A program made the translations under genes and the position numbers. Positions 37,426-45,880 of a stretch of DNA of 64,000 nt are shown here, in pieces (position 1 is the first letter of the stretch; every line of letters starts with the position of its first letter). The notes beneath the pieces are model-generated. The model was not told where the DNA came from. It worked only from the letters and a program-made list of their open reading frames with translations, and made no database searches. Source of the DNA: Neisseria dentiae (lineage in GTDB: Bacteria; Pseudomonadota; Gammaproteobacteria; Burkholderiales; Neisseriaceae); contig NZ_JANIKQ010000004.1 in the NCBI RefSeq assembly GCF_024580525.1, positions 62,001 to 126,000 on the forward strand. Direction: 5' to 3'.

Positions 37426-38046
37426 TCAGAGCCGGAAATGTCGGTTTAGCGCGGCTTCGATAGATTGCCGTACGGCTTCGCGCTCGCGGTTGCTGTCGAT
37501 AACCGCATAGCGATCGGGGGCGGCGGCGGCGCGGTTAAGGTAAACATCGCGCACGCGGGTGAAAAAGGCGGCTTCTTCCTGCTCGAAGCGGTCTTTTTCG
37601 CGGTTGCAGCTGATGCGTTCCATAGAAACTTCCAGCGGCACGTCGAGCAGGATGGTCAGATCGGGGCGCAGGCCGCCCTGAACCCAGTTTTCAAGTGCGG
37701 CAATGTCGGCCAGCGGCACGCCGCGGCCGCCGCCCTGGTAGGCGAAGGTGGCGTCGGTGAAGCGGTCGGACACCACGTTCACGCCGCGTGCCAGCGCGGG
37801 GGCGATAACGCTTTCGATGTGTTGGCAGCGTGCGGCGAACATCATCAGCGTTTCGGTGCGCAAACCGGCTTGGGTGGCGGGGTTGAGCAGGATTTCGCGC
37901 AAAGCCTCGCCCACCGGCGTGCCGCCCGGCTCGCGGGTAAACAAAACCGGCAGGTTGCGGGTTTCAAACCAGTTGCGGATAACGGCGAGGTTGGTGGATT
38001 TGCCCGCGCCGTCGATGCCGTCGAGCGTGATGAATTGTGCCTGCAT
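37426..38046 (-). CDS. tmk: Thymidylate kinase
   Basis: Phosphorylates dTMP to dTDP. The 206 residues have the P-loop GIDGAGKST (10-18), the TREPGGTPVGE motif near 37-47 and DRFTDATFAYQGGGRG in the LID/DR region. The gene lies downstream of mltG with 122 bp between, the gene order known from E. coli (there followed by holB, which here is at 0.8 kb). Confidence 0.96.
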   Translation of the reverse strand: MQAQFITLDGIDGAGKSTNLAVIRNWFETRNLPVLFTREPGGTPVGEALREILLNPATQAGLRTETLMMFAARCQHIESVIAPALARGVNVVSDRFTDATFAYQGGGRGVPLADIAALENWVQGGLRPDLTILLDVPLEVSMERISCNREKDRFEQEEAAFFTRVRDVYLNRAAAAPDRYAVIDSNREREAVRQSIEAALNRHFRL

Positions 38047-38098
38047 GGTGTTTGCTTTTCAGGGGGGGATAGGCGGCATTATAAAAGAAATCGCGTTA

Positions 38099-38153
38099 AA
38101 GGCCGTCTGAAAACATTTTTGTTAAACAGAAGCAAAATGTTTTCAGACGGCCT
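38099..38153. terminator. Large DUS-hairpin between mltG and tmk
   Basis: An uptake sequence with ACATTTTG-type extension pairs with CAAAATGT and a second uptake sequence around a short A-rich loop. It may attenuate read-through from mltG into tmk. Confidence 0.65.
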
Positions 38154-38168
38154 GTGCGGTGTTATGCC

Positions 38169-39164
38169 TTATCTTTTCAGAATATATTTGCGCACGGCGG
38201 CGTTGTGTTCGTCGAGCGTGTGGCTGAACTGGCTCAAGCCCGTGCCGTCCATCCTCGAAACGAAATACAGGTATTTTTCGGCGGATGGGTGTGCGGCGGC
38301 TTCGAGCGCGGCTTTGCCGGGCAGCGCAATCGGCGTGGGGGTGAGGCCCGCGCGGGTGTAGGTGTTGTAGGGGGTGTCGCGCTGCAAATCGGCTTTTCGG
38401 ATGCGGCCTTTATAGGCGTCGCCCATGCCGTAAATCACGCTGGGGTCGGTTTGCAGGCGCATACCGATGGCAAGGCGGTTGGTGAATACGGCGGAAACGT
38501 GGCGGCGGTCGTTTTCGTGGGCGGTTTCTTTTTCGATGATGCTGGCCATAATCAGCATTTCATAGGGGTTTTGATAGGGAAGCCCGCTCTGGCGCTCGTC
38601 CCACGCGGCTTGCAGATTGCGCTGCATGGTTTGGTAGGCGGTTTTGTAAATCTGGATATCGCTGCTGCCTGCGTCGATTTCGTAGCTGTCGGGGAAAAAC
38701 AGCCCTTCGGGGTTGCTGCTCGGCGCGTCGGGGGCGATTTCTTGCAGCAGTTTTTCATTGCTCCAGCCGCGGGTGCTGTGTTCGATATCGTCGGTTTCGT
38801 TGATGATGCGGCGCATCTGCGAAAAACGCATACCTTCCACGATACGCACCGTTACCGAATCGGGGCGGCCGCCGCGCAGGCGTTGCAGAATCTGCCAGGC
38901 GGAAACCTGTTTGGGCAGGCGGTAGGAGCCGGTGTGCAGGCGGTTGTGCACGCCCAACACATAAGCGGCGGCCAACAGCGCATGGCGGCTGTAAACCACG
39001 TTGTCATCGGCCAGCTTGCGGCTCACCGAGGCAATACCTTGGTTTTTTTCCACTTTCAGACGGTAGGTTTTTTCGTTGTTTTTCGGCGTAAATAACAGCC
39101 CTGCCCAAACGGCGGCGAACAAAATAAAAGCGGCCGAAAGCCATTTCAACAATTTTTTCAGCAT
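38169..39164 (-). CDS. mltG: Endolytic murein transglycosylase MltG
   Basis: Inner-membrane YceG-like enzyme that cleaves nascent glycan strands and sets their length. ATG 39164 gives 331 residues: a transmembrane segment at about 7-26, a LysM-like region, and the catalytic domain with LFFPDSYEID, MASIIEKETAHENDRR (catalytic glutamate) and the late YNTYTRAGLTPTPIALPG. The longer frame to 39335 runs into unrelated sequence. It is linked to tmk. Confidence 0.94.
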   Translation of the reverse strand: MLKKLLKWLSAAFILFAAVWAGLLFTPKNNEKTYRLKVEKNQGIASVSRKLADDNVVYSRHALLAAAYVLGVHNRLHTGSYRLPKQVSAWQILQRLRGGRPDSVTVRIVEGMRFSQMRRIINETDDIEHSTRGWSNEKLLQEIAPDAPSSNPEGLFFPDSYEIDAGSSDIQIYKTAYQTMQRNLQAAWDERQSGLPYQNPYEMLIMASIIEKETAHENDRRHVSAVFTNRLAIGMRLQTDPSVIYGMGDAYKGRIRKADLQRDTPYNTYTRAGLTPTPIALPGKAALEAAAHPSAEKYLYFVSRMDGTGLSQFSHTLDEHNAAVRKYILKR

Positions 39165-39302
39165 GGTAGGATTCGTGTGTGTCGGTTCAGGCGGCAGTAT
39201 AAAGCGAAAACGGCGTTTTTTGCAGCGCCGCAGTTTAGCGGCGGCGTTAAAAGTATGAAAGGCCGTCTGAAAACAAGAGTGGAAACATTTGAAAAACATT
39301 AT

Positions 39303-39445
39303 GAGACCTTTGCCAAATCCCCATCTGCGGCGCATTTCTGCGTTGTGCGCTGCTCGCTTGCTTGCCTATCTGCTTGATATGTCTGCGCTCGCTGCGCTGC
39401 TACGCCTTGAACTGCATCCACATCTGGGGGTTTGGCAAAGGTCTC
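39303..39445. mobile_element. 143-bp miniature element (GAGACCTTTGC family), copy 2, before ampD
   Basis: Inverted relative to copies 1 and 3 and nearly identical to them. It is flanked by perfect 5-bp direct repeats ATTAT (39298-39302 and 39446-39450), showing transposition. The right end GCAAAGGTCTC lies four bases before the ampD ATG and supplies an AAAGG at ribosome-site distance. Confidence 0.88.
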
Positions 39446-39448
39446 ATT

Positions 39449-39997
39449 ATGGATAACTGGCAACAAGGCTGGTGGCTGCCCGCGCGGCGCACCGATTCCC
39501 CCAATTTCGGCCCCAGGGAAAACGGCGAAACCGTTTCGCTGGTGGTTTTGCACAATATTTCGCTGCCCCCGTTCGAATACGGCACGGGCGCGGTGGAAAA
39601 GCTGTTTACCAACCGCATCAACCCTGAGGAACACCCGTTTTTCAGCGTGATACACCCATTACGCGTGTCCAGCCATTTCTTTATCGACCGCAAGGGCGAA
39701 ACCGTGCAGTTCGTTTCGTGCGACGATGTGGCCTATCACGCGGGCGTTTCATCGTTTCGCGGGCGCGAAAAATGCAATGCGTTTTCGATAGGCATCGAAT
39801 TGGAAGGCTGCGATTTTGAACCTTTTACCGATGCGCAGTATCAATCATTAAACACCCTTTTGCGCGCGCTGGCGGCACGCTACCCGATAGAGGCGGTTAC
39901 CGGCCACCAGCATATCGCCCCGGGCCGCAAAAGCGACCCCGGACATTTTTTCGATTGGGAGCGGGCGGCGGAGGGCGGCATCGCAATCGTGCGCTGA
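39449..39997 (+). CDS. ampD: 1,6-anhydro-N-acetylmuramyl-L-alanine amidase AmpD
   Basis: Cytoplasmic zinc amidase that removes peptides from anhydromuropeptides during cell-wall recycling. The 182 residues match AmpD: zinc ligands H35 (VVLHNIS), H153 (TGHQHIAPG) and D163, catalytic E117 and K161 (GRKSDPG). The start is ATG 39449, giving MDNWQQGWWLPARR. The only upstream Shine-Dalgarno-like sequence, AAAGG seven bases away, belongs to a miniature element inserted immediately before the gene; the ATG itself overlaps the element's target duplication. Confidence 0.95.
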   Translation: MDNWQQGWWLPARRTDSPNFGPRENGETVSLVVLHNISLPPFEYGTGAVEKLFTNRINPEEHPFFSVIHPLRVSSHFFIDRKGETVQFVSCDDVAYHAGVSSFRGREKCNAFSIGIELEGCDFEPFTDAQYQSLNTLLRALAARYPIEAVTGHQHIAPGRKSDPGHFFDWERAAEGGIAIVR

Positions 39998-40076
39998 AAG
40001 ATGCTGCCAGAACAGGCGATTTTCGTTATAATCGCCGCATTAAACCAAACCCCCACGGATTAACGGATTATTACAT

Positions 40077-41348
40077 ATGAGTGAAACCACACTGATTATC
40101 GTCGTGCTCGTGCTCGCTGTTATTTTGGGCGTGATTGCCTACAATATGTATCAAGAAAACAAATACCGCCAGCAGGTGCGCGAGCAGTTCGGCCATTCCG
40201 ATAAAGATGCCCTGATGGGCAGCAAAACCGATTTTGTGCGCGACGGCCAATCGCAAGACCAAGCCGGCGCGCCCATCCGCCCCCTGCGCCAAAAAGATAT
40301 TTCCGAGCAGGAAACCTTGGGCAGCAAAGACGATTTGTTTGCCGCCAAAGTTTCCGAAGCGGCCGCGGGCAAGCCCGACGTGGAGTTTGAAATGGAAGAC
40401 GATTTCACCGAAACCGTTATCCAGCCCGAAGTCAAACCCGCCGACGCCGCTTTCGACTTCAAAAAAATGGCCGCGCCGGTGTTTTCGCAAACCAAGCTGC
40501 AAGGCAAGCGCAAACTGCTGCTTGATCTGAACGACCTCACCAAGCTCGAGTTGCCGTGGTTCGACCACCGCTTCGACTATATGGCCTATATCTCGCTGCA
40601 CGAAGCGCAGGAGCTGCATTCGATTCCCCGCCTTTCCAGCCGCCACCGTTTCCAAATCGCCGGCTGCACCATGGACGACCGCTTCCAAATCGCCGAGCCG
40701 ATCCCCAGCGTTTACTACCAAGGCTTCGTTATCGGCCTGCAAGCCATCAGCCGCAGCGGCCTGGCCACCGTGCAGGAGCTTGAAAACTTCGGCGACCAGG
40801 TGAACCAGTTTGCCGAAAAAATGAACGGCGGCCTGCTGCTCACCGATGTGGAAACTTTCTTGAACGTTGCCCGCCCGCTCGACGAATTGTGCGCCCGTGT
40901 CGACCAAACCATCGCCATGCACCTCGTTTCGCGCGGCACCGTCAGCGGCACCGAGCTGCGCGCCGCCGTGGAAAACCTCGGTTTCGAGCTGGGCGTCGAC
41001 GGCGCGTTCCACCTGCCCAACGAGCAGGGCGAACCGCTGTTCAGCATCATCACGCTCGACAATTCGCCTTTCACTTCCAGCCTGCTTGCCAACCAAGCCT
41101 ACCGCGGCTTCAGCATGCTGTTCGACATCACCCACGTGCCCGCAGGCGAAAAACAGTTCAACCGCTTTATGGATTTGGCGGTGAAACTTTCCAGCACGCT
41201 GGGTTTGGATTTGGTGAACGACAAACTCGAAGAGCTTTCCACCCAATGGCTCAAAGATGTGCGCAGCTATGTGCTGGCGCGTCAGGAAGAAATGCAGAAA
41301 GTGGGCATCGAACCGGGCGGCACATTGTCGAAACGCCTGTTTTCCTAA
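40077..41348 (+). CDS. zipA: Cell division protein ZipA
   Basis: Inner-membrane anchor that tethers FtsZ and stabilises the division ring. The 423 residues start with one transmembrane helix (about 4-22) without a cleavable signal, then an acidic/proline-containing linker (about 40-145), and a C-terminal ZipA FtsZ-binding domain from about 260 (IAMHLVSRGTVSGTELRAA, FSIITLDNSPF, GFSMLFDITHVPAGE). In many genomes ligA follows; here it does not. An uptake hairpin ends the unit. Confidence 0.9.
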   Translation: MSETTLIIVVLVLAVILGVIAYNMYQENKYRQQVREQFGHSDKDALMGSKTDFVRDGQSQDQAGAPIRPLRQKDISEQETLGSKDDLFAAKVSEAAAGKPDVEFEMEDDFTETVIQPEVKPADAAFDFKKMAAPVFSQTKLQGKRKLLLDLNDLTKLELPWFDHRFDYMAYISLHEAQELHSIPRLSSRHRFQIAGCTMDDRFQIAEPIPSVYYQGFVIGLQAISRSGLATVQELENFGDQVNQFAEKMNGGLLLTDVETFLNVARPLDELCARVDQTIAMHLVSRGTVSGTELRAAVENLGFELGVDGAFHLPNEQGEPLFSIITLDNSPFTSSLLANQAYRGFSMLFDITHVPAGEKQFNRFMDLAVKLSSTLGLDLVNDKLEELSTQWLKDVRSYVLARQEEMQKVGIEPGGTLSKRLFS

Positions 41349-41369
41349 CCGCATTCCGGCATCAAGCGA

Positions 41370-41404
41370 AAGGCCGTCTGAAAGGAAAGTTTTCAGACGG
41401 CCTT
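41370..41404 (+). terminator. DUS-hairpin terminator of zipA
   Basis: AAAGGCCGTCTGAAA pairs with TTTCAGACGGCCTTT; 22 bp after the zipA stop. Confidence 0.75.
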
Positions 41405-41532
41405 TGGTTTGCGGTAAAGCAAACAACCCTCGGCCAATCGCGGATTTAAGCCGGCAAAGGCATGGCAGCGTGCCCCTTTTTCTATACAATACGGCTTATT
41501 TTTTCAGACGGCCTTTTGTTTAAAAGCAGGCC

Positions 41533-41727
41533 GAGACCTTTGCAAAATTCAAATTACCACCTGAAAAATCTGATTTCCGTCATTCCCGCGCAGGCGGGAA
41601 TCCAGGTGCTTGGCGTTCAAGTATTTGTTTAATCAATACTTCAATATTTCCATCTGGATTCCCGCCTGCGCGGGAATGACTGGATTTAAACATTTCAGAC
41701 GGCCTCAGCGAATTTTGCAAAGATCTC
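41533..41727. mobile_element. 195-bp GAGACCTTTGC-family element carrying a NIME
   Basis: Ends GAGACCTTTGCAAAATTC and GAATTTTGCAAAGATCTC are inverted with one mismatch. Both sides carry AGGCC (41528-41532 and 41728-41732), a perfect 5-bp duplication that lies in an uptake sequence. Inside is a NIME unit: dRS3 repeats at 41582-41601 and 41658-41677 around a 56-bp spacer. No coding capacity. It accounts for nearly half of the zipA-ACT gap (41349-41781). Confidence 0.8.
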
Positions 41728-41781
41728 AGGCCGTCTGAAACCCCGTTTCAAACCTCAAACTCAACGCTAAGGAAACGCAAC

Positions 41782-42054
41782 ATGAGCAATTCAGTGATTA
41801 CCGTTATCGGCAAAGACCGCGTCGGCATCGTTTACGACGTATCCAAAATCCTTGCCGAACACAAGCTCAACATCCTCAACATCAGCCAGCAGCTGATGGA
41901 TGATTTTTTCACCATGATTATTCTGGTGGATACCGCCGAATGCCCGAAATCGCGCCAAGAGATGCTGGATTTGTTTGCCGAAGAGGGCAAAAGGCTGGCG
42001 TTGGACATCCGCATGCAGAACGAAGAAATCTTCAATGCCATGCACCGCATTTAA
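41782..42054 (+). CDS. ACT domain protein (UPF0237)
   Basis: A 90-residue single ACT domain, a small-molecule (often amino-acid) sensing fold. Typical pattern VITVIGKDRVGIVYDVSKILAEH is seen at the start, with NILNISQQLMDDFFTMIILVD next. It lies 12 bp before the UPF0210 gene, an ACT/UPF0210 pairing that recurs in bacteria. It may sense a ligand for the partner enzyme. Actual ligand unknown. AAGGAAACG precedes ATG. Confidence 0.9.
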   Translation: MSNSVITVIGKDRVGIVYDVSKILAEHKLNILNISQQLMDDFFTMIILVDTAECPKSRQEMLDLFAEEGKRLALDIRMQNEEIFNAMHRI

Positions 42055-42066
42055 AGGGGCTGAATC

Positions 42067-43428
42067 ATGAGCAAAAGCATACAGTCCAACGAAATTCTCG
42101 AAACCGTGCGCATGGTGGCCGACCAGAATTTCGACGTGCGCACCATCACCATCGGCATCGACCTGCACGACTGCATCAGCAGCAATATCGACGAACTCAA
42201 CCGCAACATCTACAACAAAATCACCCGCACCGGCAAAGATTTGGTTCAGACGGCCGCTTATCTTTCGGCCAAATACGGCGTGCCGATTGTGAACCAGCGC
42301 ATTTCGGTAACGCCCGTCGCCCAAATCGCCGCGGCCACCAAAGCCGGTTCGTATGTGAGCGTGGCGCAAACCCTCGACCGCGCCGCGAAAGCCATCGGCG
42401 TATCGTTTATCGGCGGCTTTTCCGCGCTGGTGCAGAAAGGTATGTCGCCCGCCGATGAAACCCTTATCCGCTCGATTCCCGAAGCCATGAAAACCACCGA
42501 TATCGTGTGCAGCTCCATCAATATCGGCAGCACCCGCGCGGGCATCAATATGGATGCGGTGCGTTTGGCGGGCGAGATTATCAAAGAAACCGCCGAAATC
42601 ACACCCGAAGGCTTCGGCTGCGCCAAAATCGTGGTGTTCTGCAACGCGGTGGAAGACAACCCCTTTATGGCGGGTGCGTTCCACGGCTCGGGCGAGGCCG
42701 ATGCGGTGATTAATGTGGGCGTGTCCGGCCCCGGCGTGGTAAAGGCCGCGCTGGAAAATTCCGACGCGCGCACCCTAACCGAAGTGGCCGAAGTGGTGAA
42801 GAAAACCGCCTTTAAAATTACCCGCGTAGGCGAGTTAATCGGCCACGAAGCCGCCAAACGCCTGAATATCCCGTTCGGCATCCTCGATTTGTCGCTCGCG
42901 CCCACACCCGCCGTCGGCGATTCGGTGGCGCGTATCCTCGAACAAATGGGCTTGAGCGTGTGCGGCACCCACGGCACCACCGCCGCGCTGGCATTGCTGA
43001 ACGATGCCGTGAAAAAAGGCGGCATGATGGCTTCGAGCGCGGTGGGTGGTTTGAGCGGCGCGTTTATTCCCGTGTCGGAAGACGAGGGCATGATTGCCGC
43101 CGCCGAATCGGGCATACTCACGCTCGACAAACTTGAAGCCATGACCGCCGTCTGCTCGGTGGGCTTGGATATGGTGGCCGTGCCCGGCACCACGTCGGCG
43201 GCCACTATTTCGGGTATCATCGCCGACGAGGCGGCCATCGGCATGATCAACAGCAAAACCACCGCCGTGCGCATTATCCCCGTGCCCGGCAAAGACGTGG
43301 GCGACAGCGTGGAATTCGGCGGCCTGCTGGGTTATGCGCCGATTATGCCGGTGAAAGAAGGCTCGTGCGAAGTGTTTGTGAAGCGCGGCGGGCGTATTCC
43401 CGCGCCGGTGCAGTCGATGAAGAATTAG
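42067..43428 (+). CDS. UPF0210/PFL family protein (DUF711)
   Basis: A conserved 453-residue protein of unknown activity, named for structural similarity to pyruvate-formate-lyase-like folds. Visible conserved segments are [13 protein letters not shown] near 78-90, [41 protein letters not shown] (many conserved polar residues), [40 protein letters not shown] and [21 protein letters not shown]. No classic glycyl-radical or membrane segment is seen. It follows the ACT gene in a likely operon. No function can be assigned. Confidence 0.92.
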   Translation: MSKSIQSNEILETVRMVADQNFDVRTITIGIDLHDCISSNIDELNRNIYNKITRTGKDLVQTAAYLSAKYGVPIVNQRISVTPVAQIAAATKAGSYVSVAQTLDRAAKAIGVSFIGGFSALVQKGMSPADETLIRSIPEAMKTTDIVCSSINIGSTRAGINMDAVRLAGEIIKETAEITPEGFGCAKIVVFCNAVEDNPFMAGAFHGSGEADAVINVGVSGPGVVKAALENSDARTLTEVAEVVKKTAFKITRVGELIGHEAAKRLNIPFGILDLSLAPTPAVGDSVARILEQMGLSVCGTHGTTAALALLNDAVKKGGMMASSAVGGLSGAFIPVSEDEGMIAAAESGILTLDKLEAMTAVCSVGLDMVAVPGTTSAATISGIIADEAAIGMINSKTTAVRIIPVPGKDVGDSVEFGGLLGYAPIMPVKEGSCEVFVKRGGRIPAPVQSMKN

Positions 43429-43469
43429 CAGCGACGCTGCGCACCGTTGAACTCAATCTGCTTCAGACT

Positions 43470-43611
43470 GAGACCTTTGCAACCCCCCAGATGTGGATGC
43501 AGTTCAAGGCGTAGCAGCGCAGCGAGCGCAGACATATCAAGTAGATAGGCAAGCGAGCGAGCAGCACACAACGCGGAAATGCGCCGCAGATGGGGATTTT
43601 GCAAAGGTTTC
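43470..43611. mobile_element. 142-bp miniature element (GAGACCTTTGC family), copy 3
   Basis: Same orientation as copy 1. It is flanked by a perfect 5-bp direct repeat AGACT (43465-43469 and 43612-43616). The right end has decayed to GGTTTC. The interior is highly similar to copies 1 and 2. No coding potential. Confidence 0.87.
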
Positions 43612-43640
43612 AGACTCTGAGAAAGGGCATAGAGAAGCAA

Positions 43641-43676
43641 CCGAGGCCGTCTGAAAACCTTTTCAGACGGCCTCGG
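43641..43676 (+). terminator. DUS-hairpin terminator of the ACT/UPF0210 unit
   Basis: CCGAGGCCGTCTGAAAA pairs with TTTTCAGACGGCCTCGG and is followed by TTTATTTTT. Confidence 0.75.
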
Positions 43677-43694
43677 TTTATTTTTGCCTGTATG

Positions 43695-43709
43695 TGTTAT
43701 ATTATAACA
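43695..43709. promoter_or_regulatory. Zur box upstream of the DUF4198 gene
   Basis: TGTTATATTATAACA is a perfect match to the meningococcal Zur consensus as I recall it (TGTTATDNHATAACA) and is palindromic. It lies 39 bp before the ATG and overlaps AT-rich sequence where the -10 box would be, a position suited to repression when zinc is plentiful. Confidence 0.7.
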
Positions 43710-43748
43710 AAACTTTTAAACCCTTATTTCCAACCAAGCGAGAAAACC

Positions 43749-44555
43749 ATGAAAAAAACAGCCTTGTTTACTTTAGCCGCTTTGCTTTGCTCAACCGCCG
43801 CCCACGCCCACCGCGTTTGGGTGGAAAGCGCCCACACCCACGGCGGCGAAATCCTCAAAGCCGAGCTTGGCTACGGCGAGTTTCCTGATATGGAGCCGAT
43901 CGCCAAAGACCGTCTGCACATCTTCCGCAAGCCTATGCAGCTTGTTACCGAGAAAGGCAAAGAAGATTTGGTGCAGAAAGGGCAGCATAACTATCAATAC
44001 CAAAGCAAAAAGCCTGTGAAAGAAGGCAGCTATCTGGTTACCGCCGAATACCAGCCCACATTCTGGTCGAAAAACAAAGCCGGCTGGAAGCAGGCCAGCA
44101 TCAAAGAAATGCCCGATGCCGAGTATTGCGAGCAAACCCGTATGTACGGCAAAAATATCGTTAACGTCGGCCATGAAAGCGCCGACACCAAAATCATCAC
44201 CCGCCCGGTAGGCCAGGGCTTGGAAATCGTGCCGCTCGACAACCCCGCCAACGTGCATGTGGGCGAACGTTTCAAAGTGCGCGTGCTGTTTAACGGCGAG
44301 CCGCTGCCCGGTGCCGTTGTTACCGCCACTTTCGACGGCTTCGACACCAGCGACCGCAGCAAAAACCATAAAGTGGAAGCGCAGGCGTTTTACGATAAAA
44401 CAGGTGATGACGGCAGCGTAGATATTATCCCGCTGCGCCAAGGCTTCTGGAAAGCCAATGTCGAGCACAAAGTCGATTTCCCCGACCAAAAAACCTGCCA
44501 GAAACAGGCCAGCTACACCACGCTCACGTTCCAAATCGGTCATCAGGCACACTAA
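43749..44555 (+). CDS. Periplasmic DUF4198 protein, probably zinc-regulated metal uptake factor
   Basis: A 268-residue secreted protein. The signal peptide ends at AHA (residue 20), exposing a mature N-terminus HRVWVESAHTHGG with three histidines (21, 29, 31). DUF4198 proteins such as NikK are periplasmic components of nickel/cobalt import. The body has a likely beta-rich domain with PGAVVTATFDGF near 198-209 typical of this family, and a C-terminal GHQAH. A perfect Zur box lies upstream. Role in zinc acquisition is an inference. The frame extends upstream to 43590 but the signal peptide fixes ATG 43749. Confidence 0.87.
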   Translation: MKKTALFTLAALLCSTAAHAHRVWVESAHTHGGEILKAELGYGEFPDMEPIAKDRLHIFRKPMQLVTEKGKEDLVQKGQHNYQYQSKKPVKEGSYLVTAEYQPTFWSKNKAGWKQASIKEMPDAEYCEQTRMYGKNIVNVGHESADTKIITRPVGQGLEIVPLDNPANVHVGERFKVRVLFNGEPLPGAVVTATFDGFDTSDRSKNHKVEAQAFYDKTGDDGSVDIIPLRQGFWKANVEHKVDFPDQKTCQKQASYTTLTFQIGHQAH

Positions 44556-44582
44556 AACGGCGTGATTGCCCGCCCAACTGTT

Positions 44583-44627
44583 TTCAGACGGCCTCTGTTT
44601 TAATAAACACTTGGAGGCCGTCTGAAA
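44583..44627 (+). terminator. DUS pair after the DUF4198 gene
   Basis: TTTCAGACGGCCTC and GAGGCCGTCTGAAA are separated by an AT-rich loop with CTGTTTTAATAAACACTTG. Likely terminator of the DUF4198 gene. Confidence 0.6.
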
Positions 44628-44670
44628 TCATTTATAATGCGCCCATATTGATTTGCATAAATGTTAATAG

Positions 44671-45822
44671 ATGAATAATAAAGAAAACCGTTTTGTTCCG
44701 CCCGATTTCAGCAACCACAGTCCGCTCACCTGGTATCAAGCCGCCTCGGAGCAGCCCGCGTTTATCCGCGATGCCGCCCAAGCCAAAGCCATCGAATATC
44801 TCGACCGGCTGTGGACCGAATTAATGATGTTCAAACGCAAGCGCAACCGTTTTCTGGGCCGCAGCCTGCGTTCGCCGCAACTGCCCAAAGGGCTGTATTT
44901 TTACGGCGGGGTAGGGCGCGGCAAGAGTTTTCTGATGGACGTGTTTTACGGCTGTCTGCCTTACCGCCGCAAACGCCGCGTACACTTCCACGCCTTCATG
45001 GCCGAAGTGCACCAGCGCATGAAAGCCCTGAAAAGCGAAGCCAACCCGCTCAAAGCGGTGGCGGCGGAAATCGCCAAAGAAACCCGCGTGCTGTGTTTCG
45101 ACGAATTCCACGTCAGCGATATTGCCGACGCCATGATTTTGGGGCGTTTGTTGGAAAACCTGTTTGAAGGCGGCGTGGTGCTGGTGGCCACTTCCAACTA
45201 CGCGCCTTCGGAACTCTACCCGCAAGGGCAGAACCGCAGCAGCTTTCTGCCCACCATCGCGCTGATCGAAAGCAAACTTACGGTTCTCAATGTGGACGGC
45301 GGCGAAGACTACCGCCTGCGCACCTTGAAACCCGCCGAGGTGTTTTATGTGCCCGACAGCGAAGAAAACGAAGGCAAACTCGCCTCGCTGTTTGCACAAG
45401 TGGCGCACGGAAAAGCCAAAAATCCCCGCCCGATTACCATACACGGGCGCGAACTGATGTGTAACGCGCACGACGACAAAGCCATCTGGTTCGACTTCCG
45501 CGCCCTGTGCTTCGGCCCCCGCTCGCAGGCCGATTACCTTTATCTGGCCGAACGCTACGAAATGGTGTTTGTGTCGGGCATCGAAAAACTGAGCGAAGCC
45601 GAAAAGGCAGAAGCCCGCCGCCTCACCTGGCTGATAGACGTGTTATACGATTTCCGCGTTAAATTTTGCGCCACCAGCAAAGTTCCCGCCGAAGAAATCT
45701 ATGTGGAAGGCGACTTCGCCCACGAATTCGTGCGCACCGTCAGCCGTATGGTGGAAATGCAGTCGGAAGAATATCTGGCGCTGCCCCATTTAACGCTCGG
45801 CAAAAAAAATGCCGATATTTAA
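44671..45822 (+). CDS. zapE: Cell division ATPase ZapE (AFG1 family)
   Basis: AAA+ ATPase that destabilises FtsZ polymers during constriction. The 383 residues carry the Walker A YGGVGRGKSFLMD (P-loop 79-86), LCFDEFHVSD as Walker B (about 142-151), and GVVLVATSNYAPSELYPQGQNRSSFLPTI-type sensor region. LTWLIDVLYDFRVKF lies near the C-terminus, as in the family. ATG 44671 with no strong ribosome site upstream. Located alone upstream of a Correia element and ndk. Confidence 0.94.
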   Translation: MNNKENRFVPPDFSNHSPLTWYQAASEQPAFIRDAAQAKAIEYLDRLWTELMMFKRKRNRFLGRSLRSPQLPKGLYFYGGVGRGKSFLMDVFYGCLPYRRKRRVHFHAFMAEVHQRMKALKSEANPLKAVAAEIAKETRVLCFDEFHVSDIADAMILGRLLENLFEGGVVLVATSNYAPSELYPQGQNRSSFLPTIALIESKLTVLNVDGGEDYRLRTLKPAEVFYVPDSEENEGKLASLFAQVAHGKAKNPRPITIHGRELMCNAHDDKAIWFDFRALCFGPRSQADYLYLAERYEMVFVSGIEKLSEAEKAEARRLTWLIDVLYDFRVKFCATSKVPAEEIYVEGDFAHEFVRTVSRMVEMQSEEYLALPHLTLGKKNADI

Positions 45823-45880
45823 CAAAATATTGGCAGAGTTTGATAAAATACGCGCCCCGATTTTTGTTTAAATCAAGAAT

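Larger units (their letters stand above)
43429..43748. other. Repeat-rich gap before the Zur-controlled gene
   Basis: This 320-bp gap contains copy 3 of the 142-bp miniature element (43470-43611), a DUS hairpin (43641-43676) and the Zur box (43695-43709). No gene is seen. Confidence 0.7.

Noticed and set aside
41349-41781. Search for ligA after zipA
   Set aside because: In many genomes ligA follows zipA, but this gap contains only repeats and the next gene is an ACT protein; ligA must lie elsewhere.
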